Assembly: GCF_002939185.1 (NCBI RefSeq)
Contig: NZ_POVL01000013.1
Coordinates: 1 to 64,000, forward strand
From: Enterobacter sichuanensis
GTDB lineage: Bacteria > Pseudomonadota > Gammaproteobacteria > Enterobacterales > Enterobacteriaceae
Length of the DNA: 64,000 bases
Direction of reading: 5' to 3'
The notes below the pieces were generated by a model. That model ran no database searches. It worked only from the letters and a program-made list of their open reading frames with translations, and was not told where the DNA came from. Each line of letters begins with the position of its first letter. The stretch's first letter is position 1. A program made the translations under genes and the position numbers. Below, one piece after another: positions 52,098 through 62,014 of this stretch.

Positions 52098-52697
52098 ATG
52101 AGTCAGAGTCATTTCTTTGCCCATCTCTCCCGCCTGAAACTCATCAACCGCTGGCCGCTGATGCGCAATGTCCGCACTGAGAATGTGTCAGAGCACAGCC
52201 TTCAGGTGGCGATGGTCGCTCACGCGCTGGCCGCCATTAAAAACCGCAAATTCAACGGTCAGGTTAATGCTGAGCGCATTGCCCTGCTGGCGATGTATCA
52301 CGATGCATCAGAGGTGTTAACCGGAGATCTGCCGACGCCGGTGAAATATTTCAACTCGCAGATTGCGCAGGAATATAAGGCCATCGAGAAGATTGCCCAG
52401 CAGAAGCTGATTGATATGGTGCCAGACGAGTTACGCGATATCTTTGAGCCGCTTATTGATGAACAGCAGTACACAGAGGAAGAGAAGTCGCTGGTAAAAC
52501 AGGCCGACGCGCTATGTGCCTATCTGAAGTGTCTCGAAGAGTTGTCCGCAGGGAACAACGAATTTTTACTGGCGAAAACGCGCCTGGAAAAAACGCTGGA
52601 ATCCCGCCGCAGCGAAGAGATGGACTACTTTATGCAGGTGTTTGTACCGAGCTTCCATTTATCGCTGGATGAGATTAGCCAGGATTCTCCGTTGTAA
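52098..52697 (+). CDS. yfbR: YfbR, 5'-deoxynucleotidase
   Basis: YfbR dephosphorylates deoxyribonucleoside 5'-monophosphates, feeding thymidylate synthesis from dCMP in E. coli. 199 aa, same length. The HD-domain metal residues are in [14 protein letters not shown] (His), [18 protein letters not shown] (His-Asp) and [16 protein letters not shown] (Asp). It stands alone, in the same direction as alaA and convergent to yfbS. Confidence 0.97.
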   Translation: MSQSHFFAHLSRLKLINRWPLMRNVRTENVSEHSLQVAMVAHALAAIKNRKFNGQVNAERIALLAMYHDASEVLTGDLPTPVKYFNSQIAQEYKAIEKIAQQKLIDMVPDELRDIFEPLIDEQQYTEEEKSLVKQADALCAYLKCLEELSAGNNEFLLAKTRLEKTLESRRSEEMDYFMQVFVPSFHLSLDEISQDSPL

Positions 52698-52703
52698 TTT
52701 TTC

Positions 52704-52736
52704 GCCGGGAGGCGGCTTCGCCTTACCCGGCCTACG
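52704..52736. repeat. REP unit between yfbR and yfbS
   Basis: One REP palindrome (GCCGGGAGGCGGCTTCGCCTTACC followed by CGGC) fills most of the 53-base convergent gap. There is no T-run terminator on either side, so it may define both 3' ends. Confidence 0.8.
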
Positions 52737-52750
52737 TTTCTGCGCTCATG

Positions 52751-54583
52751 CTAAAACGGGAATAAAACCGGTATCAACACCACGCATACCAGCATCACCA
52801 GCACGGTGAACGGCACGCCCAGCTTCACAAAATCGCTGAACCGGTAGTTCCCCGGCCCCAGAACCAGCGTGTTCACCGGTGACGACACCGGTGTCATAAA
52901 TGCCGCGGAAGCGGCCATCGCCACCATCATCGCAAACGGATACGGCGACACGCCCATGGATTTCGCCATCGCCAGCGCGATGGGCGCCATCAGCACCGCC
53001 GTAGCGGTATTGGAGATAAACAGTCCAATCGTGGCGCACATGATAAACAGGCATACCAGCATCATGTACGGCCCGTATCCGCCGCCAACGTCCATCAGCC
53101 CTTTGACGACTAAATCCACACCGCCGGTTTTTTGCAGAGCAAGGGCGAACGGCATCATCCCCACAATCAGAATGATGCTTGGCCAGTGAATCGCCTTATA
53201 GGCGCTCTCGGCATCAATACAGCGAAACTTGCCCATTAACAGACAGGCAATAATGGCCGCGACCGGATTGGGGATCTCGTCGGTCAGCATCAACGCCACC
53301 ATCAATACCAGGCAAAAAATCGCATGTGGCGCCTGGCTGTGCGCCGGTGAGGCATCGCTCTCTTCAACAGGCATGTTGAGCACCACAAAATCGCGGCCCT
53401 TTTGCCCGAGCTGACTTATCAGCTTCCAGTTACCGACGACGAGAAAGATATCCCCCAGCAGGATCGGCTCATCCACCACCGCCCCTTCCATCGCCACGCC
53501 ATCACGCTTCAGCCCCACGACATTCAGACCATAACGGGTACGGAACCCCATTTCCCGCACGGTTTTACCCAACAGTTCCGATTCCGGGATCAGCGACACT
53601 TCGGCCATGCCAACATCCAGCGCCTGGTCTGAGAAATACTCCCCGCGTAGCACCATCGGTTCCAGCAGCTGTTCACTGCAAAACTCACGCAGATCCACCT
53701 CCGCGGTGGACATATCAATCAGCAGGACATCCCGCGCGCGGAATTCCGACACCCCGTTGACGTTGACGATGACCCGGCGAAAACGACGCCAGCGCTCAAC
53801 ACCAATCACATTCGCGCCGTAGCGCTCACGCAGTTTCAGATCGTCAAGCCGCTGGCCCACCATTGGCGAACCGGGGCGAATGGCCAGGCGGCGCGCCCGC
53901 CCGGTGAGGCGGTATTCTTTAATCAGATCGCGGAACGTGCGTCGTTTCCACCCTTCTTTGCTTTTGTCCTGTTTTTCGCCTTTCAGGGCAAAACGGGTCA
54001 GCAGCATGTAGACCACGCCCATCATCAGAACGACCAGTCCAAGCGGAGTCACGCTGAAAAAACTGAAGCCCTGAAAGCCTTCCCGGATCAACTCACTGTT
54101 GACGACCAGGTTCGGCGGCGTGGCCACCAGCGTCATCATGCCGCTGATCAAACCGGCAAAACTCAGGGGCATCATCAGGCGCGACGGCGAGCTCTGCATC
54201 CGCATGGAGACGCTCAGCACCACCGGGATAAAGATAGCGACCACCCCCGTTGAGCTCATAAACGCCCCCAGTCCGGCGACCGTCAGCATCAGATAGACCA
54301 GCATTTTCGTTTCGCTGTTGCCAGCCACCTTCACCAGCCACGCGCCCATAATCGTTGCCACGCCGGTGCGCACGAGGCCATCACCGATAATAAACAGGGC
54401 AGCAATCAGAATAACGTTGGGATCGCTGAACCCGGAGAAGGCTTCCGGCAGCGTGAGCGTTCCGCTCAGCACAAAGGCGACGATGACAAACAAGGCGACG
54501 GCATCCATGCGTACCTTGCCCGTGGCAAAAAGGATAATGGCGATTAAAAGCAGGCTCAGGACCCAGATCAGTTCACCGTTCAC
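52751..54583 (-). CDS. yfbS: YfbS, SLC13-type transporter with RCK domains
   Basis: A 610 aa inner-membrane protein, same length as E. coli YfbS. It has about 10-12 hydrophobic segments split by a cytoplasmic insert (about residues 210-380) that contains two RCK_C/TrkA-C domains ([19 protein letters not shown] and [19 protein letters not shown]). The SLC13/CitM-like membrane parts have the repeats [14 protein letters not shown] and [14 protein letters not shown]. Sodium-coupled anion or carboxylate transport is likely, and the substrate is not established. It lies upstream of the yfbT terminator. Confidence 0.9.
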   Translation of the reverse strand: MNGELIWVLSLLLIAIILFATGKVRMDAVALFVIVAFVLSGTLTLPEAFSGFSDPNVILIAALFIIGDGLVRTGVATIMGAWLVKVAGNSETKMLVYLMLTVAGLGAFMSSTGVVAIFIPVVLSVSMRMQSSPSRLMMPLSFAGLISGMMTLVATPPNLVVNSELIREGFQGFSFFSVTPLGLVVLMMGVVYMLLTRFALKGEKQDKSKEGWKRRTFRDLIKEYRLTGRARRLAIRPGSPMVGQRLDDLKLRERYGANVIGVERWRRFRRVIVNVNGVSEFRARDVLLIDMSTAEVDLREFCSEQLLEPMVLRGEYFSDQALDVGMAEVSLIPESELLGKTVREMGFRTRYGLNVVGLKRDGVAMEGAVVDEPILLGDIFLVVGNWKLISQLGQKGRDFVVLNMPVEESDASPAHSQAPHAIFCLVLMVALMLTDEIPNPVAAIIACLLMGKFRCIDAESAYKAIHWPSIILIVGMMPFALALQKTGGVDLVVKGLMDVGGGYGPYMMLVCLFIMCATIGLFISNTATAVLMAPIALAMAKSMGVSPYPFAMMVAMAASAAFMTPVSSPVNTLVLGPGNYRFSDFVKLGVPFTVLVMLVCVVLIPVLFPF

Positions 54584-54622
54584 AGCATGTCCTTGTCAGT
54601 GGGAGATGAGAAATTTTGCCAT

Positions 54623-54647
54623 AAAAAAGCCCCATCAACGTGGGGCT
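54623..54647 (-). terminator. yfbT terminator
   Basis: Stem AGCCCCA/TGGGGCT with loop TCAACG; on the minus strand it is followed by TTTTTTAT. It lies 12 bases past the yfbT stop and before yfbS. Confidence 0.85.
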
Positions 54648-54658
54648 ATATCATGGGG

Positions 54659-55318
54659 TTACACTTTTAGCGAGACGGTTACAACACCGTCAGGTGCTTT
54701 TGACACAGCCAGTGCAGTGAGAGAATCCAGCACCAGGTCGGCCTCCTCCAAGCGGGGGGACCCCGCCGGAACGTTCACCGCAATAACGTGGCTTCCGGCG
54801 TTCAGCCCGGCCAGTACGCCAGCCGCCGCATCTTCTACCACCACACACTCTGCGGGAGCGAGGCCCAGCAGTTCAGCCCCCAGCAAAAAGGCATCGGGTT
54901 CAGGTTTACCGCGCTTAACGCGCTCCGCCGTGATAAACACTTCCGGCTTAGGTAAACCAGCCGCCTTATGACGGGCGTGGGCGACGGGAATGGAGCCGGA
55001 GGTGACGATAGCCCACGGGATCTGCGCTTCGTTCAGATGCTCAAGCAGTTCACGCGCGCCAGGTAAAGCGGTGATCCCGTCCGTGTCCGTGGCTTCAATG
55101 TGTTCCAGGTATTTGAACTCCGCCTGAATATCGTCCTCAGAGCGTCCGGCCAGAAAGTGCCGTAGCGAGGTAATGGCCTGTTTGCCATGGATAAAATTCA
55201 GCACCTCCTGATGGTCGATGCCATGTCTGTCAGCCCAATGGCACCATGAACGCTCCACAACCGGCAGCGAATCCACCAGCGTACCGTCCAGATCAAACAG
55301 AAAACCTCTACACTGCAC
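54659..55318 (-). CDS. yfbT: YfbT, HAD-family sugar phosphatase
   Basis: A HAD phosphatase, 219 aa with this start (216 in E. coli, where it dephosphorylates sugar phosphates such as sorbitol- or mannitol-phosphate in vitro). Motif I is FLFDLDGTLVDS, motif II Ser in AIVTSGSIP, motif III Lys in RGKPEPDAF and motif IV VVEDAAAGV. The start is a GTG at 55318, five bases after GGAGG and aligned with the E. coli N-terminus; another GTG two codons upstream overlaps the ribosome site. It follows yfbU by 11 bases. Confidence 0.94.
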   Translation of the reverse strand: MQCRGFLFDLDGTLVDSLPVVERSWCHWADRHGIDHQEVLNFIHGKQAITSLRHFLAGRSEDDIQAEFKYLEHIEATDTDGITALPGARELLEHLNEAQIPWAIVTSGSIPVAHARHKAAGLPKPEVFITAERVKRGKPEPDAFLLGAELLGLAPAECVVVEDAAAGVLAGLNAGSHVIAVNVPAGSPRLEEADLVLDSLTALAVSKAPDGVVTVSLKV

Positions 55319-55329
55319 ACGCACCTCCG

Positions 55330-55824
55330 TCAGGCATTAATGATTTGTTGAATTTCGTTGCTGCTTAAATGGTACTGACGCGGGCAGGCATGCCACGCGC
55401 TCAGCATACGCTGGTATTTATCCCACATTGGGGTCTGCGCGTTGAAACCGTGGGTGCCCGCGTCAAAGTGGGTATAACGCCCTTCGGTATTCACCATAAA
55501 GCGCACATAGCTCAGATAACGCGCTTCCGTTGCCGCATCAAAGCCTAAGAAGGTCACGCGGCGCTCGTCAATGGACTGCTGATCTTTGAGATTCGTCCAG
55601 GAGACGTGCAGGGCGTGATACATCTCCATAATGTCGATCACGATGCGACAGGTTTCTTCTTTCAGCTCGCCAAATTCGCGGTCGAGTTCACGCATCTGCA
55701 AACCAAAGCCGCGTTCGACAATGGTCTGCAGGCGGCTGTAGCGCGCAGCGTTATCGGGATCAAGCATAGTCATCATCTTGTACTGGTTAGACAAAATCAG
55801 ACGTTGAGCATGGGTCATTTCCAT
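55330..55824 (-). CDS. yfbU: YfbU family protein
   Basis: A 164 aa conserved protein (DUF, YfbU/UPF0304 family), same length as E. coli. It is mostly alpha-helical and acidic, with stretches [21 protein letters not shown] and [18 protein letters not shown] highly conserved. Molecular function is unknown; overproduction is reported to affect survival in E. coli. ATG at 55824 follows AGGAG; seven upstream codons are open but not conserved. Likely co-transcribed with yfbT. Confidence 0.93.
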   Translation of the reverse strand: MEMTHAQRLILSNQYKMMTMLDPDNAARYSRLQTIVERGFGLQMRELDREFGELKEETCRIVIDIMEMYHALHVSWTNLKDQQSIDERRVTFLGFDAATEARYLSYVRFMVNTEGRYTHFDAGTHGFNAQTPMWDKYQRMLSAWHACPRQYHLSSNEIQQIINA

Positions 55825-55852
55825 CTTTCGACTCCTGTAGCGCATTGCACTT

Positions 55853-55887
55853 AAAAAAAAGACACGGTAACGGATTGTTACTGTGCC
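55853..55887 (-). terminator. yfbV terminator
   Basis: On the minus strand, stem GGCACAGTAAC/GTTACCGTGTC (one G-T) with loop AATCC is followed by T8. It lies 29 bases beyond the yfbV stop and upstream of yfbU. Confidence 0.85.
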
Positions 55888-55915
55888 TTCTTTTCATCGT
55901 CGTTTCGATGATCAA

Positions 55916-56371
55916 TCACAAGTCATCGAGGAATGTTTTATCCAGTTGCTTAAAAGCGCGCTTTAACGTGTCCGCCAGCGCCTGGTAATCCGGCTTGCCT
56001 TCCACCGGGGCGAGCGCCTGCCCGGCCTCCTCCAGTTTTCCGCGGACTTCATAAAACCAATGTAAAATAGAAGGTGGCAGTGGGGTGACAGAACGTTTTC
56101 CTAACCACCACAGACCCTGCATTGGCAGGCTTAGCGCGAAGAGCGCCGTTGCGACAGCAGGACCAAGCTGTCCACCCAGCGCAATCTGCCAGCACAGCGT
56201 AAAGACAGCGACGGGTGGCATAAAGCGAATCGCATGGCGCGTGGCGCGGATAGTGCGATTCTCAATGAACATGGGCGCAAGGCGCTTTTCCATTGGCCAC
56301 GTCTTTGCGTAATGCTGTCCCCGACGAAACAGACTGAAGAAATTTACGGACGGGTTCTCTGGTGTCGACAT
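55916..56371 (-). CDS. yfbV: YfbV, terminus-macrodomain membrane protein
   Basis: A 151 aa inner-membrane protein (UPF0208), same length as E. coli. Two hydrophobic segments lie at about residues 46-65 and 68-90. E. coli YfbV helps insulate the chromosome flanking the Ter macrodomain. The C-terminal half ([32 protein letters not shown]) is cytoplasmic and charged. It diverges from ackA. Confidence 0.94.
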   Translation of the reverse strand: MSTPENPSVNFFSLFRRGQHYAKTWPMEKRLAPMFIENRTIRATRHAIRFMPPVAVFTLCWQIALGGQLGPAVATALFALSLPMQGLWWLGKRSVTPLPPSILHWFYEVRGKLEEAGQALAPVEGKPDYQALADTLKRAFKQLDKTFLDDL

Positions 56372-56708
56372 GGCTGTACCTCAACTTCACATATAAAAAT
56401 TAAAATTTTCGTGCAAAACCACAACAAGCTATGACAACGTTCAAAATATTTTGTCATCTCTACCCCGTATCGGGTATCCTGTGCCAGCCTGATAGGGCCA
56501 TAGACGAGAATCATTAACTCGTCAAATTATTGCACATTATGCCATTGGCTGAAAATTGTGCAAAATGGCATAAAATCATAGTTATTTCTTCCATCATGCC
56601 ACAATGTTCGTTTGGCATGATGTTAATCATAAATGTCTGAGTCATCATGCGTTACGCTGTTAGACTCACTGACGTTTTTTTAGCCACGTATCAATAATAG
56701 GTACTTCC
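56372..56708. promoter_or_regulatory. yfbV-ackA divergent region
   Basis: 337 bases without a gene, holding the ackA and yfbV promoters. It contains a perfect inverted repeat CATCATGCCA/TGGCATGATG (56592-56622) and further TGGCAT/ATGCCA copies at 56539 and 56575. In E. coli the ackA promoter region responds to FNR and ArcA. I could not place a confident -35/-10 pair. The ackA ATG follows GGTACTTCC, a weak ribosome site. Confidence 0.55.
56592..56622. repeat. Inverted repeat upstream of ackA
   Basis: CATCATGCCA (56592-56601) and TGGCATGATG (56613-56622) form a perfect 10-bp inverted repeat with an 11-base centre, about 87 bases before the ackA start. Confidence 0.7.
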
Positions 56709-57911
56709 ATGTCGAGTAAGTTAGTACTGGTTCTGAACTGCGGTAGCTCCTCACTGAAATTCGCCATCATCGATGCGCTCAACGGTGACGAATACCTCTC
56801 TGGTTTGGCCGAATGTTTCCATCTGCCTGAAGCACGTATCAAGTGGAAGATGGACGGCAGCAAACAAGAAGCGGCTTTAGGTGCAGGCGCCGCTCACAGT
56901 GAAGCGCTGAACTTTATCGTTAACACTATTCTGGCACAAAAACCAGAACTGTCTGCTCAGCTGACTGCGATTGGTCACCGTATCGTCCACGGCGGCGAAA
57001 AATACACCAGCTCCGTCGTGATCGACGAATCTGTTATTCAGGGCATCAAAGACTCTGCCTCTTTTGCACCGCTGCACAACCCGGCGCACCTGATCGGTAT
57101 CGCTGAAGCGCTGAAATCCTTCCCGAATCTGAAAGACAAAAACGTGGCCGTCTTCGACACTGCGTTCCATCAGACCATGCCGGAAGAGTCTTACCTCTAT
57201 GCCCTGCCTTACAGCCTGTACAAAGAACACGGCGTACGTCGTTATGGCGCACACGGCACCAGCCACTTCTATGTGACTCAGGAAGCCGCAAAAGTACTGA
57301 ACAAGCCGGTTGAAGAGCTGAACATCATCACCTGCCACCTGGGCAACGGTGGTTCTGTTTCTGCTATCCGCAACGGTAAATGTGTAGATACCTCCATGGG
57401 TCTGACCCCGCTGGAAGGTCTGGTGATGGGTACCCGTTCCGGTGACATCGATCCGGCGATCATCTTCCACCTGCACGACACCCTGGGCATGAGCGTTGAC
57501 CAGATCAACAAAATGCTGACTAAAGAGTCTGGCCTGCTGGGTCTGACCGAAGTCACCAGCGACTGCCGTTACGTTGAAGACAACTACGCAGAGAAAGAAG
57601 ACGCTAAACGTGCAATGGACGTTTACTGCCACCGTCTGGCGAAATACATCGGCTCTTACACTGCGCTGATGGACGGCCGTCTGGACGCGGTTGTCTTCAC
57701 CGGTGGTATCGGTGAGAACGCGGCAATGGTGCGTGAACTGTCCTTGGGCAAACTGGGCGTTCTGGGCTTCGACGTTGATCACGAGCGTAACCTGGCTGCC
57801 CGCTTCGGCAAGTCTGGCTTCATCAACAAAGAAGGCACCCGCCCTGCTCTCGTTATCCCAACTAACGAAGAACTGGTCATCGCGCAAGACGCGCACCGCC
57901 TGACTGCCTGA
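56709..57911 (+). CDS. ackA: Acetate kinase
   Basis: AckA interconverts acetyl phosphate and ADP with acetate and ATP, the overflow and fermentative ATP-generating step. 400 aa as in E. coli. It has the actin/ASKHA fold with the opening [22 protein letters not shown]-like [12 protein letters not shown] and [20 protein letters not shown], and [12 protein letters not shown] near the end. pta follows after 76 bases with an attenuator-like hairpin between them. Confidence 0.99.
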   Translation: MSSKLVLVLNCGSSSLKFAIIDALNGDEYLSGLAECFHLPEARIKWKMDGSKQEAALGAGAAHSEALNFIVNTILAQKPELSAQLTAIGHRIVHGGEKYTSSVVIDESVIQGIKDSASFAPLHNPAHLIGIAEALKSFPNLKDKNVAVFDTAFHQTMPEESYLYALPYSLYKEHGVRRYGAHGTSHFYVTQEAAKVLNKPVEELNIITCHLGNGGSVSAIRNGKCVDTSMGLTPLEGLVMGTRSGDIDPAIIFHLHDTLGMSVDQINKMLTKESGLLGLTEVTSDCRYVEDNYAEKEDAKRAMDVYCHRLAKYIGSYTALMDGRLDAVVFTGGIGENAAMVRELSLGKLGVLGFDVDHERNLAARFGKSGFINKEGTRPALVIPTNEELVIAQDAHRLTA

Positions 57912-57916
57912 TTCCA

Positions 57917-57946
57917 CACCGCCAGCAATGCTGGCGGTGCTGTTTT
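57917..57946 (+). terminator. Attenuator-like hairpin between ackA and pta
   Basis: CACCGCCAGC-AAT-GCTGGCGGTG is a perfect 10-bp stem, followed by CTGTTTTG. The short T-run makes it a partial terminator or a 3' stabiliser for ackA mRNA, allowing different amounts of AckA and Pta. Confidence 0.6.
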
Positions 57947-57987
57947 GTAACCCGCCACATTCAGGCGGTAACGAAAGAGGATAAACC

Positions 57988-60129
57988 GTGTCCCGTACTA
58001 TTATGCTGATCCCTACCGGAACCAGCGTCGGCCTGACCAGCGTCAGCCTTGGCGTGATCCGTGCTATGGAACGCAAAGGCGTTCGTCTGAGCGTCTTTAA
58101 GCCAATCGCCCAGCCACGTGCCGGTGGCGATGCGCCAGACCAGACTACCACCATCGTTCGCAAGAACTCCAATCTGCCAGCGGCTGAACCGCTGAAGATG
58201 AACCACGTTGAATCTCTGCTGTCCAGCAACCAGAAAGACGTGCTGATGGAAGAGATCATCGCCAACTACCACGCCAATACAAAAGACGCGGAAGTGGTGC
58301 TGGTTGAAGGCCTGGTTCCAACCCGCAAACACCAGTTTGCTCAGTCTCTGAACTTCGAAATCGCGAAAACCCTGAACGCAGAGATCGTTTTCGTGATGTC
58401 TCAGGGCACAGATACCCCAGAGCAGCTGAACGAGCGTATCGAACTGACGCGCAGCAGCTTCGGCGGTGCGAAAAATACCAACATCACCGGCGTGATCGTC
58501 AACAAACTGAACGCGCCAGTGGATGAGCAGGGCCGTACGCGCCCTGACCTGTCTGAGATCTTTGATGACTCTTCCAAAGCGAAAGTCATTAAAGTTGACC
58601 CGGCGAAACTGCAGGAATCCAGCCCGCTGCCAGTACTGGGCGCGGTGCCATGGAGCTTCGATCTGATTGCCACCCGTGCAATCGATATGGCGCGTCACCT
58701 GAACGCCACCATCGTTAACGAAGGCGACATCAACACCCGTCGCGTGAAGTCCGTGACCTTCTGTGCACGCAGCATTCCGCACATGCTGGAACACTTCCGC
58801 GCAGGCTCCCTGCTGGTGACCTCTGCAGACCGTCCTGACGTGCTGGTTGCAGCGTGTCTGGCCGCGATGAACGGCGTGGAAATCGGTGCTATTCTGCTGA
58901 CCGGCGCTTACGAGATGGACCCACGCGTCAGCAAATTGTGCGAGCGCGCGTTCGCGACCGGCCTGCCGGTCTTCATGGTGAACACCAACACCTGGCAGAC
59001 CTCCCTGAGCCTGCAGAGCTTCAACCTGGAAGTGCCGGTTGATGACCATGAGCGTATTGAGAAAGTTCAGGAATACGTTGCGGGCTACATCAACGCAGAC
59101 TGGATCGAATCCCTGACGGCGACCTCCGAGCGCAGCCGTCGTCTGTCTCCTCCTGCATTCCGTTACCAGCTGACCGAGCTGGCGCGTAAAGCAGGCAAAC
59201 GCGTTGTGCTGCCAGAAGGCGACGAACCGCGTACTGTGAAAGCGGCAGCTATCTGTGCAGAGCGCGGCATCGCGACCTGTGTGCTGCTGGGTAACCCGGA
59301 TGAGATCAACCGCGTGGCGGCGTCTCAGGGCGTTGAGCTGGGCGCTGGCATCGAAATCGTTGACCCGGAAGTGGTTCGTGAAAGCTACGTTGCCCGTCTG
59401 GTTGAGCTGCGTAAGAGCAAGGGTATGACCGAAGCCGTTGCGCGCGAACAGCTGGAAGACAACGTGGTGCTGGGTACGCTGATGCTGGAGCAGGACGAAG
59501 TTGACGGTCTGGTTTCCGGTGCGGTTCACACCACCGCAAACACCATTCGTCCACCGCTGCAGCTGATCAAAACGGCACCGGGCAGCTCCCTGGTCTCTTC
59601 CGTGTTCTTCATGCTGCTGCCGGAACAGGTTTACGTTTACGGCGACTGCGCGATCAACCCGGATCCGACGGCAGAGCAGCTGGCAGAAATCGCAATCCAG
59701 TCCGCGGACTCCGCGATTGCCTTCGGTATCGAACCTCGCGTGGCGATGCTCTCTTACTCCACCGGTACCTCTGGTGCAGGTAGCGACGTAGAGAAAGTGC
59801 GTGAAGCGACCCGTCTGGCGCAGGAAAAACGTCCTGACCTGATGATCGACGGCCCGCTGCAGTACGATGCCGCCGTTATGGCTGACGTTGCGAAATCCAA
59901 AGCGCCGAACTCTCCGGTTGCAGGTCGCGCTACCGTGTTCATCTTCCCGGATCTGAACACCGGTAACACCACCTACAAAGCGGTACAGCGTTCTGCAGAC
60001 CTGATCTCCATCGGGCCGATGCTGCAGGGTATGCGCAAACCTGTGAACGACCTGTCCCGTGGCGCACTGGTTGACGATATCGTCTACACCATCGCGCTGA
60101 CGGCGATCCAGTCTTCACAGCAGCAGTAA
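57988..60129 (+). CDS. pta: Phosphate acetyltransferase
   Basis: Pta converts acetyl-CoA and phosphate to acetyl phosphate. The 713 aa protein (714 in E. coli) has the N-terminal P-loop-like regulatory domain ([17 protein letters not shown]), a central DRTGG domain (about residues 220-340) and the C-terminal PTA_PTB catalytic domain (from about residue 390, [22 protein letters not shown]). The C-terminal motif [24 protein letters not shown] is intact. It begins with GTG after AAAGAGG. It forms an operon with ackA. Confidence 0.98.
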   Translation: MSRTIMLIPTGTSVGLTSVSLGVIRAMERKGVRLSVFKPIAQPRAGGDAPDQTTTIVRKNSNLPAAEPLKMNHVESLLSSNQKDVLMEEIIANYHANTKDAEVVLVEGLVPTRKHQFAQSLNFEIAKTLNAEIVFVMSQGTDTPEQLNERIELTRSSFGGAKNTNITGVIVNKLNAPVDEQGRTRPDLSEIFDDSSKAKVIKVDPAKLQESSPLPVLGAVPWSFDLIATRAIDMARHLNATIVNEGDINTRRVKSVTFCARSIPHMLEHFRAGSLLVTSADRPDVLVAACLAAMNGVEIGAILLTGAYEMDPRVSKLCERAFATGLPVFMVNTNTWQTSLSLQSFNLEVPVDDHERIEKVQEYVAGYINADWIESLTATSERSRRLSPPAFRYQLTELARKAGKRVVLPEGDEPRTVKAAAICAERGIATCVLLGNPDEINRVAASQGVELGAGIEIVDPEVVRESYVARLVELRKSKGMTEAVAREQLEDNVVLGTLMLEQDEVDGLVSGAVHTTANTIRPPLQLIKTAPGSSLVSSVFFMLLPEQVYVYGDCAINPDPTAEQLAEIAIQSADSAIAFGIEPRVAMLSYSTGTSGAGSDVEKVREATRLAQEKRPDLMIDGPLQYDAAVMADVAKSKAPNSPVAGRATVFIFPDLNTGNTTYKAVQRSADLISIGPMLQGMRKPVNDLSRGALVDDIVYTIALTAIQSSQQQ

Positions 60130-60137
60130 GCCAAAAA

Positions 60138-60204
60138 GCCCGGTGGCGCTGACGCTTACCGGGCCTACGGTTTTGTAGGCCGGATAAGCGGAGCGCCATC
60201 CGGC
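60138..60204. repeat. BIME element after pta
   Basis: Opposed REP units (GCCCGGTGGCGCTGACGCTTACC and GCCGGATAAGCGGAGCGCC) in the convergent gap between pta and the transketolase gene. Confidence 0.85.
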
Positions 60205-60207
60205 AAG

Positions 60208-60237
60208 AAAGGCGACCACAAAGGGTCGCCTTTTTTA
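60208..60237. terminator. Terminator of ackA-pta and of the facing transketolase/PTS operon
   Basis: Stem GGCGACC, loop ACAAAG, GGTCGCC, then T6. The left side has only three A bases, so it is strongest for pta; it overlaps the other operon's end as well. Confidence 0.85.
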
Positions 60238-61191
60238 TTACAGCAGCTCTCTCGCCGCCGACACTATGTCATGTGCCGTCAGGCCGTACTCCTTCTGCAG
60301 GAACTCCTGCGTCCCCACCTGACCGTAACGCTCCTTCACCCCCACCCGCCGCATCGGCACCGGGCAGGTTTCCACCAGTACTTCCGCCACCGCCGATCCC
60401 AGCCCGTTGTGAATGCTGTGGTTTTCACAGGTCACAATCCGTCCGGTTTTCTCGGCGTAGTTTTTCACCAGCATCCGGTCGATGGGCTTCAGGGTAAACA
60501 TGTCGATGACCGCCGCACTGACCCCCTCCTGCTCCAGCTGATGCGCCGCCTCAAGCGCTTCCGCCACCATAATGCCGTTGGCGATAAGCGTAATATCACT
60601 CCCCTCGCGCAGCACGTTGCCTTTGCCGATGGTGAAGGTGGAGCCCGGCGCATAAACGCTCGGCGCCTGCTTACGGATGGTACGCACCCAGTAGAACCCT
60701 TCCATGTCAATCAGCTGGCGCAGGACGTCTTCAAACATCACCGCGTCAGTCATCTCCAGCACCACCGAATGCGCCAGACCGCGCACGATCCCCATGTCCT
60801 CAAACGACATATGGGTCCCGCCGTTGTGACAGGCGGTTACCCCCGCATCCGAGGCAATCACCTTCACGTTGTTGCGCTGGTAGTCCAGAGACATAAACAG
60901 CTGGTCGAAGCAGCGACGGCTGGCAAAGGCGGTGAAGGTGTGAACAAACGGCTTACGTCCGGTAAGCGCCAGCCCCGCCGCGGTGCCAATCACGTTGGCC
61001 TCCATAATGCCGCAGTTAATCACGTGTTGCGGATAATCGCGCGCTACGCCGTCCATCGCCATCGAGCTCATCAGGTCCGCTTCCAGCGCGATAATCTCAC
61101 TGCCTGCCTCTATCTGTTTTGCCACAAAACCCGCGTAAACCTTGCGCATCTCAACGGCATCTTTCTGTCGTGGCGGTGCAACCTTAATCAT
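60238..61191 (-). CDS. Transketolase-like protein, C-terminal half
   Basis: A 317 aa protein that matches the C-terminal part of transketolase: pyrimidine-binding domain (about residues 17-180, EIIALEADLMSSMAMDGVA, NCGIMEANVIGTAAGLAL, HTFTAFASRRCFDQL) plus the C-terminal transketolase domain (VIDMFTLKPID, ENHSIHNGLGSAVAEVL). The catalytic Glu of the pyrimidine domain is in GIMEANVIG. With the next gene it forms a split transketolase that exchanges two-carbon units between sugar phosphates. They overlap by eight bases. A Salmonella homologue lies at the equivalent position after pta; no substrate is known. Confidence 0.9.
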   Translation of the reverse strand: MIKVAPPRQKDAVEMRKVYAGFVAKQIEAGSEIIALEADLMSSMAMDGVARDYPQHVINCGIMEANVIGTAAGLALTGRKPFVHTFTAFASRRCFDQLFMSLDYQRNNVKVIASDAGVTACHNGGTHMSFEDMGIVRGLAHSVVLEMTDAVMFEDVLRQLIDMEGFYWVRTIRKQAPSVYAPGSTFTIGKGNVLREGSDITLIANGIMVAEALEAAHQLEQEGVSAAVIDMFTLKPIDRMLVKNYAEKTGRIVTCENHSIHNGLGSAVAEVLVETCPVPMRRVGVKERYGQVGTQEFLQKEYGLTAHDIVSAARELL

Positions 61192-62014
61192 GTGAAGCCT
61201 CCAGTTGGCGAATCGTCTCGTTGAGGGCCGCTTTGCTCTCTGCGGTCAAGCGCAGGTGGTGCGAGTTGCTGAGCTGCTCCAGATATGGCACCCCCTGCCC
61301 CTTAATGCTGTCGAGGATCACCACCCGCGGGCGCGCATCCGTGGCTGGCACACGGGACGTCACCTCCAGCAGCCCTGGGATATCGTCACCTTTCACCGTC
61401 ACCACGTCGAAACCAAAGGCGCGGAATTTCCCCTCCAGATCGAATGCGCTGATGATGTCATCCAGTTCGCCATCCAGCTGCTGCTTATTCCAGTCAACGA
61501 ACACCGTCAGGTTATTCAGGCGATGGTGGGCAATAAACTGGAAGGCTTCCCAGCACTGCCCCTCGTTCAGCTCACCGTCACCGACGATGCAAAAGACCCG
61601 GTTCGGCCTGCCTGCCAGCTTGTGCGAGAGCGCCATGCCGCCGGCGATGGAGATCCCTTGCCCCAGCGAGCCGGTCGTGGCATCCACGCCGCGCGTTTTC
61701 AGCCGGTCCGGGTGGCTGGGCAGCCGCGTACCGTTCTGGTTCAGGGTGCTCAGCTCCTCAAGCGGGAAATAACCCTTAATCGCCAGCGTACTGTAGAGCG
61801 CCGGGCCCGCATGGCCTTTCGACAGGACAAAATAGTCTCGCTCAGGCCAGTCCGGATCTGCCGGGTCAATCTTCATCACCGCGCCGTACAGCACGGCCAG
61901 GGTTTCAACCACCGACATACTGCCGCCGTAATGGCCAAACCCCAGCTGCGTCAGCGATTTCAGGGTCTCAAGGCGAATCTGACACGCGAGTTCAGTTATC
62001 TCTTTCTCATTCAT
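61184..62014 (-). CDS. Transketolase-like protein, N-terminal half
   Basis: A 276 aa protein that corresponds to the N-terminal, thiamine-diphosphate-binding part of transketolase. The ThDP motif is GDGELNEGQCWEAF...NNLTVFVDWN, about residues 147-175. Other motifs are LSKGHAGPALY and ATTGSLGQGISIAGGMAL. It is too short for a complete enzyme and needs the neighbouring C-terminal half. It overlaps the EIIC gene upstream by four bases and the other half by eight, so stoichiometric translation is expected. Confidence 0.9.
   Translation of the reverse strand: MNEKEITELACQIRLETLKSLTQLGFGHYGGSMSVVETLAVLYGAVMKIDPADPDWPERDYFVLSKGHAGPALYSTLAIKGYFPLEELSTLNQNGTRLPSHPDRLKTRGVDATTGSLGQGISIAGGMALSHKLAGRPNRVFCIVGDGELNEGQCWEAFQFIAHHRLNNLTVFVDWNKQQLDGELDDIISAFDLEGKFRAFGFDVVTVKGDDIPGLLEVTSRVPATDARPRVVILDSIKGQGVPYLEQLSNSHHLRLTAESKAALNETIRQLEASHD

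Noticed and set aside
57961..59529. 522 aa open frame antisense to pta
   Set aside because: Shadow of a highly expressed gene, biased composition and no domain.
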